DNA of 64,000 nucleotides from Sesamum alatum (taxonomy: Eukaryota > Streptophyta > Magnoliopsida > Lamiales > Pedaliaceae). Every line of letters begins with the position of its first letter. Position 1 is the stretch's first letter. The notes beneath the pieces were generated by a model, which saw only the letters and a program-made list of their open reading frames with translations, made no database searches and was not told where the DNA came from. The stretch covers positions 13,745,395 through 13,809,394 of the forward strand of contig JACGWO010000004.1 in NCBI GenBank assembly GCA_034509735.1. Direction: 5' to 3'. Positions 23,280 to 34,003 of the stretch are shown here, one piece after another. A program made the translations under genes and the position numbers.

Positions 23280-24005
23280 GGAATGGTACTTTCGACGGTC
23301 ATGGAGCGCTTACAAACCGTTCCAATATTTGACTGTTTAGAAGAAGTGACCGTTCCTATTATCGGCTAAACAACCATTCCAAATTTATACATCAACCGTT
23401 CCTAAACACAGGTAAAAACGAATTTCAAATTATGGACAAACCGTTCCTACATTCCAAATTCAATGCTTTCGTGGTTAGGTTTGCATTCTAAATACAATAC
23501 CAAAAACCGATCCAATATCGGATTCCAATTAGGAGTACAAAATCCATTCCCAAAAACCGGGTTAAAATGTATTCTAGTAATCGTTCCTAACGTGCATATG
23601 CGACCGTTCCAAGACGTATTCCAGATACAGTGCTAAAATGTATTTTCAACTTATTCTGACAAACCAAAATGTGGTCTAACGACCATTCCTAATTGCGCAT
23701 CTTTCTTTTGATATAACCGTTCCAATAATTTATAAGGTGTTCCAAATGCAAACATTATAAATTCATACATACAAAGGTAATTAGGAACTGTAAGACGATT
23801 GTATGCCAACAACCGCTCCTAAAGTGGAACGGTCGACCTTCTCCCTTTCCTATTTATTAGGAACGCCTCTCCTTGCAACGGATAGCCTCCCATTCCTGAA
23901 CCGTTCCTAATACCTGTCCAAATGAGTACAGAGATCTATTTACCGTTTCAAATATTAAAAAAATCGTTCCTATTACTGTTACAATTACCGCATTTTTTTG
24001 TAGTG
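23280..24005 (+). repeat. 3' subterminal motif array and terminus of the CACTA element
   Basis: More than a dozen GGAACGGT/ACCGTTCC variants in both orientations lead up to the terminal CCGCATTTTTTTGTAGTG. This region mirrors 14218-14870. Such arrays are the known binding platforms of CACTA TNP1-type proteins. Confidence 0.8.
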
Positions 24006-24008
24006 TAA

Positions 24009-24558
24009 AATAAAACTATTATATAATATAAATTTTAAAAAAATAAATTAATCCCCTATACATCCCCCCTCTGTCGTCGCCCCATAATTATTATTCTTTA
24101 TAATCTATAATTATTTTTATAATCTATAAATATTTATAAAATAATTATTTATAATTATCTACGACTTTATGTATTTATAAATTTTTATTGTGTCGATAAT
24201 ATATTTAAATTTTTTTTAAAGCTGATGTTTTAAACTATATATTTTATTTTAATTTATTATTTGAAGTATGTAAAATTATTTATTATATGCATGCAGACAT
24301 GCTGTCTATATAAAATATAAATTTAAAGTTTATTTTTATGCAATTTAACATTTTCTTTTTATGTAAATACTTATGTGGTAGAGAAAATATAAAAAAAATA
24401 TCCAACTCAAGTGCCAAATCATTCTTTAGTACCACATGGGATGAAAAAATCTCCAAAATTTTCAGCATGTGCAATGCAATGCTATTTTCCCAACCAAAAA
24501 AGCAAAATTCACCCGGAGGACCTAATTGTTATGTTTTTGCAACATAATGTATAAAATT
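24009..24558. other. AT-rich intergenic DNA
   Basis: There is no recognisable gene. Short open frames here are low-complexity and overlap on both strands. Confidence 0.5.
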
Positions 24559-25015
24559 TGATCTGAAGTCGCCCTGTTCCAGGTCGCAGGTCGTATGGGA
24601 CCTCCTCAGATAACTGCTTGGGACCTGAGAAAAGAAGGTCGTTAGGCTAGCTGGGGGCTTTCCCATCGAAGGCCCTCCGATGCTTAAGTCAGATTGTAGT
24701 TCGAGATAAAAGGGGTGCGATCTAGTAGTCAGAACTAAGTGCCATAAATTCATACCTTAAATGTGTCAGATGGGAGTATTTATAGGGCCTAAAATGCCCA
24801 CTTACTCTGCGCCCGCTCTCGTCATTCTGACACCTTTTTTTCATGTAATGATACCTTTCCTGACGAGTTGCATGTCGATTTGACCTAGATCGGGTTGACC
24901 TAGGTTAGGTCGACCTAGGTCCTTAGGCTGCTCCAGCCTGCTGGTATTTTTTGGGCCTTCTTTAAATCTTTGGGCCTCCTGAGGCCCATTTGATATATTT
25001 GGGCCAACTCCCACA
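24559..25015 (-). mobile_element. Solo or truncated LTR of a Tat-type Gypsy element
   Basis: On the minus strand the LTR starts TGTGGGAGTTGGCCCAAAT and ends CAGATCA. The TATA box TATAAATA lies at 24777-24784 (minus). It matches the LTR at 27866-28314 in length (457 against 449 bp) and in blocks such as GGGACCTGAGAAAAGA. No internal region, primer site or clear target duplication adjoins it. Confidence 0.65.
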
Positions 25016-25726
25016 TCAAAATTGATAATTATAATAGTTAGTATACTAAAATTAAACGAGAGCTAAATTAAAGAACTATATTTTTTTTTCCCTATATAAA
25101 AATGAACTTCGTAATGCCAATTATCCCACTTCGTTCCTATATGTCAATCACGGTTGTAAAATTCACGATTGTCTGATCATACTAAATCAACAATTCACGA
25201 CTAATCGTGGCATATGCAACCAATTGTACAACTCGAAAATATTCATAACCTGCAAATACAAGGTATACTCTTTTAGTATTTCAATACTCCTAAATTTTAT
25301 ATCTACCCACCTCGGAGGATTATAATCAACACCGGTGACCTCAGTCCTCAGGTATTGATATTGGGAAGAATTTATGACCCGAGATCGAAACAATCACTTA
25401 AACAATCATGTTTATCTCAAATTCAGACCTAGATCAAAATTCATGGAAATGTTGATGAATGCACCAACTTGGCCCAAAAATAAAGTCGGTATCCTATGTT
25501 TAATAAATATATAGGCACTGTGATATTTCAAACTAGCAAATTATTCTGTATAAAAGTGATAATAATAATTACCTTCTATCTTTTCAAAATAAAACAATTT
25601 TCATCCGTATCTAATGAGATCATTATTTCCTTTTAAAAGATACAAAGAGGTGTTTTCATATAGAAAAGTGTTTTTAACATGGCAAATATGTGAGTTGTGA
25701 GGCGGGTTGCATGCATTTTTATATAG
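25016..25726. other. Intergenic DNA, no gene recognised
   Basis: A minus-strand frame at 25187-25393 looks mildly protein-like but matches no family that I know and has no partner exons. Confidence 0.4.
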
Positions 25727-26430
25727 GAAAAAATGCTAACAGGGGTGAAAAAATACAAACAATCCTGTGATATTAGAAATGGGTTTAATGTAATTTATCC
25801 CCATATGATATTATAAATAAATAAATTACTTCCTTATAAAAAAAATACTAATTTACCCCATGTATTTTCAAAAATGAAGCAATTTACCTCCCTAGCTTCA
25901 TTTTAAAAAATATAAGAGGGTAATTTGCACATTTATAATATTACATGGGGTTACTTGCATTTTTTCCTATTAGAAATGAATAAATTATTTTATTTTAAAA
26001 AAATTAATAATTTAGCTTTCTGTATTTTAGAAAGAAGCATTTATTTCCTTAAACATGGAGATAAATTACTTATTGTAAAAAAAATTTAATGCAATTTACT
26101 CTCATGTGATTGCAAATGAATAAATTATCCCCTATTAAAAAAATAATTTACCTCTATATTTTTCAAAATGAAATAAATTACCTTCCTAGACAGGATTGCT
26201 TCATTTTGAACTAAAGAGGTAAATTATTTCAATTTAAAAAACACAGAGAGATAAATTATTACAGAATAATTTACGATTTACTATTTATTTTTTCATATAA
26301 ATTATTTTATTTTAAAAAATATAGAGGAGTAAATTATTATTTATTTTTTCATAAGAGTTATTTTGCTTATTTATAGCATCACGGAAGGATTGCTTGCAAT
26401 TTTTTTTTTTTTAAAAAAAGGATAGGAAGA
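25727..26430. mobile_element. Cluster of foldback MITEs (family M3)
   Basis: AGGAAAAAATGCTAACAG at 25727 pairs with CTTGCATTTTTTCCTATTAG near 25955. The following 450 bp repeat the motifs AATTTACCTC, GAGGTAAATT and TGATATTATAAAT in both directions, ending GGATTGCTTGCAATTTTT. A third relative lies at 62177-62464. At least two units appear nested or tandem. There is no coding capacity. Confidence 0.65.
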
Positions 26431-26572
26431 TAAATTACTAAAAATAAAATCATAAAAAGTAATTTGTTGATTTGCAATTTTATCACGACTGCTACAATCA
26501 AATTAATCCTAGGTTGAAGGACACTTGCAACATAACAATAGACACCATCAAGCGAATATTCTAACTATCTAA

Positions 26573-26830
26573 CTAATCAAGTCGCTTCTTGATATCTTCA
26601 GCGTGGTCAGTTGCCTCAACCTGCATCTTTGCCGTCTGAAGATCGGCATCGGTCGCCTCCTTCTCAGTCTTGGAGGTGAGTTTCTTGCTCAGACCCACCA
26701 CAGTGGCTTTGAGATAGCCAACTCCTTCTCCCATGGACGCTGCCAACGACAGACATCGTTTCTTTACGTAGTGGGCAGCCGATTCTTGCTTCCCCTTGTT
26801 GGCTGTTGACGGCGGGGAGGATTCTTTCAT
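26573..26830 (-). CDS. Small plant-specific acidic/basic protein (85 aa), candidate host gene
   Basis: This is the only intact, non-transposon-like frame in the window. I chose the start at 26830 (MKESSPPSTANKGKQESA); an upstream in-frame ATG at 26920 adds 30 residues that look like translated leader. The protein has a serine-rich head, then YVKKRCLSLAASMGEGVGYL, a basic linker (KKLTSKTEKE), and a repeated-looking alanine/threonine/acid helix (EATDADLQTAKMQVEATD), ending KKRLD. No signal peptide or membrane span is evident. Composition resembles small LEA-like or stress proteins, but I cannot assign a family or role. It has no neighbouring partner gene. It could be a retrocopy or a last exon, since no intron is needed. 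Confidence 0.6.
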   Translation of the reverse strand: MKESSPPSTANKGKQESAAHYVKKRCLSLAASMGEGVGYLKATVVGLSKKLTSKTEKEATDADLQTAKMQVEATDHAEDIKKRLD

Positions 26831-26920
26831 GCTGCTGATCAGAACAGATTGAGTAATGTTCAGATGGGATGGTGTAACTTGTAAGGAATTAGGTGTATTA
26901 AGACGGCCAAGTATGTGCAT

Positions 26921-27075
26921 AACGTGTCGATATTTTGTTATGCGTAGCTGCTTCGAACAGTCATTCTAAGACACATGCTCCATGTGCATGCACGTGTATA
27001 CAGCAGATTTGTTATTGTTAATTTGTATTAGTTGCAGTGGAGCATGTTGTATGAATGTTATGTATTTAAAAGGGA
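26921..27075 (-). promoter_or_regulatory. Promoter/leader of the small gene with RY and G-box elements
   Basis: A G-box CACGTG lies at 26991-26996, fused to an RY-type CATGCA (TGCATGCACGTGTA). A TATA-like TTTAAATA (minus strand) lies near 27063-27070. RY plus G-box/ABRE pairs are known from seed- and ABA-responsive plant promoters. The pairing is seen; the response is inferred. Confidence 0.4.
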
Positions 27076-27097
27076 AAAACAATGTGATATCTATATA

Positions 27098-27600
27098 TTG
27101 GGTTAATTACACTCAGACCCGTTTAAAAATGTATAATTATACTTTCTTTTAAAAAAATTTGGAAATTATACTTACACCCCCTTTTAAAAAATTTTCATTT
27201 ACACCTAACCCCCATCCGTTAGTTTTTGGACTAAAAATATTAATGTCAACAAAAATAATTACATAAACTTTCAATTTTGTTCATTATTTAACATTCTCAT
27301 GTATATTTTTGTACTTATAAGGGGATAAATATAATGTACATATATGAAGTGATGCCAATATTATTATATTTTTCTCTTATAAACACAAAGTTATTTCACG
27401 AGAATATTAAATGAGAGATAAAATAAAAACTATATGTATTCGTTTTTGTTGACGTGAACATTTTCCGTCCAAACTTTAACTAATGGAAGTTAGGTGTAAA
27501 TGGAGAATTTTTGAAGGAGGTGTAAGTGTAATTTCAAAACTTCTTTTGGGGAAAATGTAATTACACATTTTCAGAGGAGGTCTAAGTGTAATTAATCCTT
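27098..27600. mobile_element. MITE of family M1, second copy
   Basis: It begins TTGGGTTAATTACACTCAGA and ends GGTCTAAGTGTAATTAATCC, inverted copies, with the same internal order as 7118-7616 (CCGTTAGTTTTTGGAC; GTACTTATAAGGGGATAAAT). It lies immediately upstream of the promoter of the small host gene. Confidence 0.7.
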
Positions 27601-27865
27601 TATATATTTGTGAAAAGAAAAAAAACAACATTTCTTTTAATTAGAATAAAATTAGAAAATAATTTGTATTAATGATAAACACCCCTGATATATACACATA
27701 GGTTAGGATTTTTACATACTTTTGTCTAATCAACGTATCTATATATATGTAAAGAGTACGAAACCCTCTAAAAGATTATTTCTTTTTTATTTTCTTAAAT
27801 GAATTTTATCATATTATTTTTTATATGGGTGATTATCTAAAGTGATGTGCTTATTAATCCATATT

Positions 27866-28314
27866 TGATTTGGGATAGGAGGTTGCACGTCACATCGGGT
27901 ATTTTGGATGAGTTGGGACCTGAGAAAAGAGTAGGTTGTTAGGCTTGCTGGGATGTTCCCAGCGAAAATCTTCCGATGCCTAAGTCAAGTCGAGATCGAG
28001 ATAGCGATAATCAAACTGAAAGTATTTAATGCTCTAAATAACGTAATAAAATGGCCTTAATGATGTCTGAAATTGTATTTATAGGGCAAGGGATGCCACT
28101 TGCTCTGACCCAAGTGTCAACATCAAGGCCAGGTTATCAAGTGATCCAACGACTCACCTCTTGAAGGTCATCAAGATCGGGTTAGCTTGGTAGGTTCGGG
28201 TAATTCGACCCGACCCGGCGCGTGAGATGCAGATTCTGACATTTAAAAGCAATTTGTACCCTTTAGGAAGGGTATTTTTGTTAGTTTAGGCTCTTTATCA
28301 TAATATCCCCATCA
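27866..28314 (-). mobile_element. 3' LTR and polypurine tract of the Tat element
   Basis: On the minus strand the LTR starts TGATGGGGATATTATGATAA at 28314 and ends near 27866 in CAAATCAAA. Just before it lies the purine-rich AGAGAAGTGGGGGAG (about 28318-28332), the expected plus-strand primer. The TATA box (minus TATAAATA) is at 28076-28083. It is 449 bp. Confidence 0.7.
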
Positions 28315-28453
28315 TTACTCCCCCACTTCTCTTATGGTAGAGTTATCTACTCTAAGGGAAGTTTAAAAGTCATCAGATTTGAACCCTTCGATTTGAATTC
28401 AAGTTGCTTCATCTTGCCGTCCTTTTATGACGTGTATCTCCATAGCCCTCTTC

Positions 28454-28461
28454 TATAAATA
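28454..28461 (+). promoter_or_regulatory. TATA box for the antisense gene
   Basis: TATAAATA lies about 160 bp before the ATG at 28619, on the strand opposite to the retroelement transcript. It sits just outside the 3' LTR, giving the antisense gene its own possible promoter. Confidence 0.5.
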
Positions 28462-28618
28462 CGAAGTCATTTGGCCCACCTTCATACCTTATCCTCGACC
28501 TTGGCTCCGATCTGAGAAGCATCCTTGGTGCGATCTCCTTGCTTCCTCGTCCTCTACCTCGATCTCAAGGTACTTGTGTGCCTTTGATTCTTTTTCATTC
28601 CAGCTTTTATTCTTGTTT

Positions 28619-31600
28619 ATGTCTTCCTCTAGTCCTAGTGCTAGTTCAAAGTGTAGCTCCGATTCTAACTCCTCGGAGTCGTCAGTGACTTCGCCTTCTA
28701 CGACCTCACCTTCCTCGCCTCCGAAGGTATCGCTACTCCTTTAAAGATCATAGATCCCATCACCAAAAATACTCCCTTAGAACAATACCAAGTTATGATG
28801 GCTCTTGACCCTTAGGCTAGCATCGTGAGTAACTTAAAGACGTCTGTCCATACACTTAAGGAAATTTTTTTCATTCCCCATAATTATGAATTCCTCCTTC
28901 CTCGATCTTTTGACAGAATGCATCGTCCCCCGAAAGATTTTTGCCCGCTTTCTGTCACCCATTTAGAGGCAAGCCTTCGATTCCCTTTGCCTCCTATTGT
29001 AGGAAAATATTCTTGGTAGATTGGATATATGTCCAATGCAGTTATTACCCAACTCTATTCGTCATATTTTCATGTTCATGATAATCATGCAACATCTCTA
29101 CCTTGAACCCACTTTTGAAAATTTCTGGTCTTTATTTAAATGTACTACCTCGAGGAGGTCTGGTCAACGAGGTTTTTTTTATGTTGCCGCCAGGACTAAT
29201 TGTCGATTTCTAGATAAAACACCTTACAACGTAGACCTGTGGAAGGAAAGATTTTTCTTTATTTGACCTCCTCCGAGTCAAAAATGGCCTTTCCACTGTG
29301 ATTAGCGCACCTCTAAACCGAAACCCACAATCTATGGATGGGGGTTGGAAGATGACACTATTAATAGCCTTACCCTTCACGTACAAGGAACAAGCTCTTG
29401 ACATAAAACATCTTGAAGTTGGTTGATTTCACAACAGCATCCCTTCGTCCTAGGGGTTCTCTAGGTGACTTATGTTCCTGCTTTTCATTACCTTGTATGT
29501 TCTTTTTGGTGTTTGCCTGATATGTCTCGTTTTTTCCTTGCACATAAGTTTATCATGCAAGCCCGCATCACTAAGAGACTTCGTGCCAAGAAGGGGATGA
29601 AGGACAAGCGGATCCACCCGGGAGCACGAGCAGAAGCGATAATTTAAAACATTGCATAAATAAAAGCAAATCATCAAAATCTCAAAGGGTGTACCCTTGG
29701 GTGCTCAACCATACGTCCGATGTAGGATATGATAATAAAATGACGTATGTATCATATAGAGCATAGATATACAAAAAAGACTACAAAAGCGTAAATTAAC
29801 AATTACCTTTGTAGTTTTCTTCCTTGCACGGCTACAACTGTGTTCCTCTCCAAAAATTTTCACAAAGTTCAAACGTATGAACTCTCTAATGAAGTCCACA
29901 CCACACCGGAAGAGATCACATTTTTTTTGCTAGAGAAAAATGGATTTAAGAGGGTAGGATCCGAGAAGACACAATACTATTATGTTAGTGTTTCTTCTTC
30001 ATCTAACTTTGTTCTTCAAAGTGATCCAAGATAAATTTAGAACAAAGAAGGTAGTATGTGCGTAGAGAGGAGCTGAAAATTGAGTGAAAAATGAGCGTGT
30101 GTTTTTCTTCTTTTTCCTAGAAAAAGATGAAATGTAATTCTCTTGCTCTGATGATAATATATACTCATAGATATACTTTATTAATGTGATTATTAGAATG
30201 TGTCTATATTCATCCAAGCATGTGTAGATACATACCAATCAATCGCACTAATTCATCAATCAAGCCTACCATTTCATAAGGTATGATTTAATCATACCAA
30301 ATGAAAGAGGCCTGATTGGAATTGATTTGCTCCTTACCAAAAGAGACAAGTCAACACTCCATTAAGGCCGCACATGGACGATTTTAAGGCTTCTAAAAGA
30401 AGCAATTTTCAGCCATGTTTATTAGGGTAGAAGTCCAACTTCTTCTCATTCGAAAAGTGGTATAAACACACCTCTTGGGCTAAAATTTAATGGACCGGAT
30501 TTTATTGTAATCCAATTACGACAAGCCCAAAATTAAATCCTATTTAATTCAAGGTCCACTTAAATAATTCGCATTTAATCTTTTAATCCAATTAAAAGAT
30601 CCAATTTTTAATTCTCTACTTAATCGATAAATCCCATTTATCGATTAAAACGAGTGCCCAATACAATATCGGCCCGTCCATCCAATGGACAATCCCTTAA
30701 GTGATCCTATTACTCATTATCCTCTAAAATTGACTCCAAGTCAATTCTTCACCTCTTCAGTGATTTGTGTGTGACCCTTTAGGTTCATCCTTAGCTAGAC
30801 TTGGGCCTATGTCCAACATGAGTCCGTTACTATGGATGGCCACCTAGCAACGGTACATAACACTACAGACTAGGTGAATATTGGCATGAACATTTAGGCA
30901 TCGATTCTGTACAGGTACGGTCTTTTCATCTACCGTCTTCCGGCCTTAGTGTGGGGTATGGAATTGGGCATCGGTTCTCATCCTTGACTTGGCATCTATG
31001 CTTAATACTCAAGACAACACATACCTCATTGCATCGACACAAGAAATCTCGTTTCGAGCCACCTTCAAAGGGGAAATAGATCGTTAAAGGGCCTAGCGAA
31101 CTGAAACGTGCAAAAGGAAGAATCACGGTAAAGGCTCTCGTTCGAGCAGGTCTAGCAAGCGGAGCCAGGCTCGATCAGAGAAGAGGAAGGCAAAAAAGGT
31201 GGCTGAGGAAGTTGAGAGCCTTAGGCTGATCCACGATGTGACTGAGTGGTGGAAGGGGGCTCACAAGGATCTACACACTTCTGCTTGTAGATCAGCCGAG
31301 ATGGAGGGTGAGAAACTGATTGCCGATTGGGCTATCTCGAGCTAAAGCATAGTTCTGAAAACCCTCGTGGGACAGGACTCCTGGGAGCTATATCAGTATT
31401 GCCTTCTCCCTCGCGATCAAGCTGTGCTTGCACCTACTATCCACACTTGGGTTGAGGAACATCATGCCCATGCTCTTACACAAGTTTTATCCTAGACTTC
31501 TAAACTTTTAAGCTTCTCTGCCTCTTAAATTTGTTATGGATTTTGACTTTCTGCTTGCTTAGGCTATGGCTTTTGGGCATAGTCTTTCTTTAAAATGCAT

Positions 31601-32156
31601 GTATAAGCGAAAGAAAAAGTTTGTTGATGATACCAAATTAGCCCAAAGTGAAGCCTCACGCCTTGCTGCAGAAGAAAAAATTAAGCAATTGGGGACAAAG
31701 TTAGAGGACCAGGGCTTCAGGTCCCAAGTTGAGCTCGAGACAGCCAGGACCGTGGCTGTGGAATCTGGCAAGACTGAGGGTTTTTCTGCAGGTGGAGCTG
31801 CTGGCAAGGAGGAAGGTCTTATAGCGGGTCGCGAAGCGTACCTCTCTTTACGGAGCATCAAATGCTAATCTCTGATACTCGACTTCAAGGAGCTCGTGAT
31901 TTCCTCAAGTCCCCCGCTTTTTCAGGTTGCTATTGAGATAAAATCTTCTGATTTTCTTGATAAAGGCTTCGAGAGGTGCAAATCTCAGGTGCAAAAGTTG
32001 AAGGGCTTTGTCGAGGGTTTTGATTTAGTTTGGCTCGACCCCACTTTAGACCATCTTGCAACCTTTCCTGAAGAGGAAGCTCCCCTAGCTGTAGATGGAG
32101 AATTCGAGAGCTTGATCAAGGAAGTAGAGAAGATGGATGCTCCCCCTTCCCAGTAG
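28619..32156 (+). pseudogene. Antisense extra ORF of the Tat element (putative gypsy-type transposon domain)
   Basis: ATG 28619 opens a serine-rich N terminus (MSSSSPSASSKCSSDSNSSE). Positions 28825-29260 encode MSNLKTSVHTLKEIFFIPHN, DRMHRPPKDFCPLSVTHLEA and QLLPNSIRHIFMFMIIMQHL, matching the plant 'putative gypsy type transposon' domain. An LTR piece (29598-31047) interrupts. The C-terminal half follows: EWWKGAHKDLHTSACRSAEM, GQDSWELYQYCLLPRDQAVL, then an intron (donor 31488, acceptor TTGCTTAG at 31562), a coiled coil (DDTKLAQSEASRLAAEEKIK) and the tail ending DAPPSQ at 32156. Several stops and frameshifts are present (for example near 28741 and 31890). Its molecular role in Tat elements is not established. 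Confidence 0.7.
29598..31047 (-). mobile_element. LTR copy D1, minus strand, 5' truncated
   Basis: On the plus strand it starts TGAAGGACAAGCGGATCCAC, the complement of the family's LTR end. It passes the hairpin (29681-29703) and the landmark CACTACAGACTAGGTGAA, and stops near 31047 inside the segment that precedes ACAGGAAACCATTCCC in copy D2. About 770 bp of the LTR start is missing. It lies in the antisense gene of the Tat element. Confidence 0.7.
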
Positions 32157-32361
32157 TTAGGCTTTTGCCAATTTATTTTGCCACTTTGGTCGTGATACTA
32201 TCCTCCTTTTTAAATCCCTCCTTTTGTAATAGGGCCAATTATCCCATAATCTCTTGTTGTAAAGGCCTATCAGCCATGGATTCTCTTTTATGAAATGGAC
32301 ATTTATGTTATGCCCTCATTTCTCCATCTCACGACCTCTTTGGGCCGATTGTATACTTAAA

Positions 32362-33035
32362 AAAATCTTTTCCAGATTTCCATATGCGCAACATCCACCA
32401 GTTGGTTTACACTCATAACTTTTTTAGGTCTTCAGGATGCGCGACCTCCTTTGGTCAACTTCGAGTCCTTTTCAGATTGAAGTTACGCGATCTCCTTAGA
32501 TAAAATTTGTACTTGGAAAATCTTTCTCGGATTTTCCAATATATGCGACCTCCTTTTGTCAATTTAGACTTCGAAAAATCTTTCCCATATTTGCATCATG
32601 TGACCGTTTGGGTCGAATTTACTTGAAAATCTTTTCCAAATTTTGAGGCATGCGACGTGGATGGTCAAAATTTTTTCTTTGAAAATTTCTTCCAGATTTT
32701 GAGACATGCGACCTAGATGGTCGAATTTTACTTGAAAAATCTTTTCTAGATTTTGAGACATGAGACCTGGATGGTCGAATTACTTGAAAGATCTTTTCCA
32801 CATTTTGAGACACGCGACCTGGATGGTCGAATTTTATTTGAAAAATCTTTTCCATATTTTGAGACATGCGGGATGGTCGAAGTTACTTGAAAATCTTTTT
32901 TAGATTTTAAGACATGACATGCGACCTAAATGATCGAGTTTACTTGGAAATCTTTTCTAGATTTTTGGATATGACATCCGACCTTCTTGGGTCAATTTTA
33001 TACTTTGAAAATCTTTCTTAGATTTTCAAGACGAG
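32362..33035. repeat. Tandem repeat, 13 units of about 50-57 bp
   Basis: Consensus parts are GAAAATCTTTTCCAGATTTT, then GAGACATGCGACCTGGATGG, then TCGAATTTACTT. The middle six units are the most alike and the edge units have drifted. The array lies between the pol end and the antisense gene, a position where Tat elements often carry tandem repeats. Frames found inside it are periodic artefacts. Confidence 0.85.
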
Positions 33036-33241
33036 GAATCTTTTCGTACCTTGTGCTCGTCCTAGTCCTAGGTGCACTTAGATTATATACGTCTTCCCAT
33101 AATTTGACTTTGGTAGCTATGCGAGGTGTATATTTCCGGAACAACACTCATTTGATCTTTTTCAGATCATGATCTTTTTCATCTCGAAATACAATCGCTC
33201 TTTTTCAGAGCTTTTTGTTGCAGGTAGTTGGTACAAAAATT

Positions 33242-34003
33242 TCAAATACCTGCAAAAAGTTGTTCAAAAGAAGCAAAAAGGAATATACAAAATAGTACTA
33301 TCTTCTTTTGTGTGTAAAATTTTCTCAGATTGTGTACATTCCACGGTCTAGGTAGATCCTTTCCTTCCATGTCTTGCAGCTTGTATGTTGCCTTCTTTTT
33401 AACTTTGACAACTTTGTATGGCCCTTCCCAACTGGGGTCTAACTTCCCCACATGTTTAGAGACCTCTACCTTTTTCAATACTAGATCTCCTACCTAAAAA
33501 TATTTTGGCTTGACCTTGTGATTGTAACTTCTCATCATGAGGAATGCTTGGTCTCTTTTTTCCTCGATCGTGATGAGGTCAAAATTTCTCTCTTTATGGT
33601 TGCTTTCAAGTTCATACTGCAAAATTCTTGCCATTTCTTCTCCTAACTCCGCTAGTATTACAACTTCTGAATCGTAAACCAAATCGAATGGGGTTTCCCC
33701 TATTGCTATTCTTGGTGTTGTTCTATACGCCCATAAGACAACAGGTAATTCTTCTACCCACGAACCCTTAGCTCCTTCAAGCCTGGTTTTGAGATGCTGC
33801 AACAGGATTCTATTGGTGACCTTCGTTTGTCCGTTTGCTTGAGGGTTTCCTACAATTGTGAAGTTCTGCTGGATTTTTAATTCCTTACACCATGCCACAA
33901 TCTCCTTGCCTTGGAACTGTGTCCGTTATCTGAGATCAAAGCTCTGGGAATTCCAAACCTGCAAATGATATTTTTCCATATAAAATTGACAACTCTTCAC
34001 ACG
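33242..34003 (-). pseudogene. Ty3/Gypsy integrase C-terminal part
   Basis: On the minus strand it begins in the integrase core: FIWKNIICRFGIPRALISDN carries the second catalytic aspartate. Then come NPQANGQTKVTNRILLQHLK (with the region of the catalytic glutamate disrupted), GSWVEELPVVLWAYRTTPR, and the C-terminal KLDPSWEGPYKVVKV ... LPRPWNVHNLRKFYT. One stop (TAG after KPKYF, about 33491-33497) and a frameshift near 33900 break it. In the family the enzyme inserts retroelement DNA. The first catalytic aspartate and the zinc-binding head are cut off at 34003 by an LTR. Confidence 0.85.

Larger units (their letters stand above)
14218..24005 (+). mobile_element. Terminally complete CACTA element with TAA duplications
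   Basis: The left end GACTACAAAAAAATGCGG (first base mutated) and right end CCGCATTTTTTTGTAGTG are inverted copies of CACTACAAAAAAATGCGG. The flanks are TAA (14215-14217) and TAA (24006-24008). Both subterminal regions (14270-14870 and 23280-23995) are crowded with GGAACGGT and ACCGTTCC motifs in both directions. It carries TNP2 and TNP1 genes in the same orientation and an inserted LTR (17869-19657). It spans 9.79 kb, about 8.0 kb without that LTR. It cannot move alone because TNP2 lacks its catalytic core. Confidence 0.9.
27866..34003 (-). mobile_element. Tat-type Ty3/Gypsy element, minus strand, 5' truncated
   Basis: Reading down the minus strand, the order is integrase and polyprotein end (34003-33242), a 13-unit tandem repeat (33035-32362), a gene on the opposite strand (28619-32156 plus), a polypurine tract and a 3' LTR (28314-27866). 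This order, with an antisense extra ORF between pol and 3' LTR, is known for the Tat lineage. The 5' LTR, gag, protease and reverse transcriptase are missing beyond 34003, where an LTR of another family begins. An LTR fragment at 29598-31047 lies inside the antisense gene. Confidence 0.75.

Noticed and set aside
27866..28314. Plus-strand LTR with a TATTTATA promoter
   Set aside because: The polypurine tract and the TATAAATA box both read on the minus strand, and integrase is also on the minus strand.
32564..32867. Repetitive minus-strand frames (MSQNLEKIF type)
   Set aside because: They are periodic translation of the 53 bp tandem repeat, broken by unit length changes.
32362..33035. Possible CRISPR array
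   Set aside because: The units are adjacent and drifting with no unique spacers. It is a retroelement tandem repeat in a plant genome.
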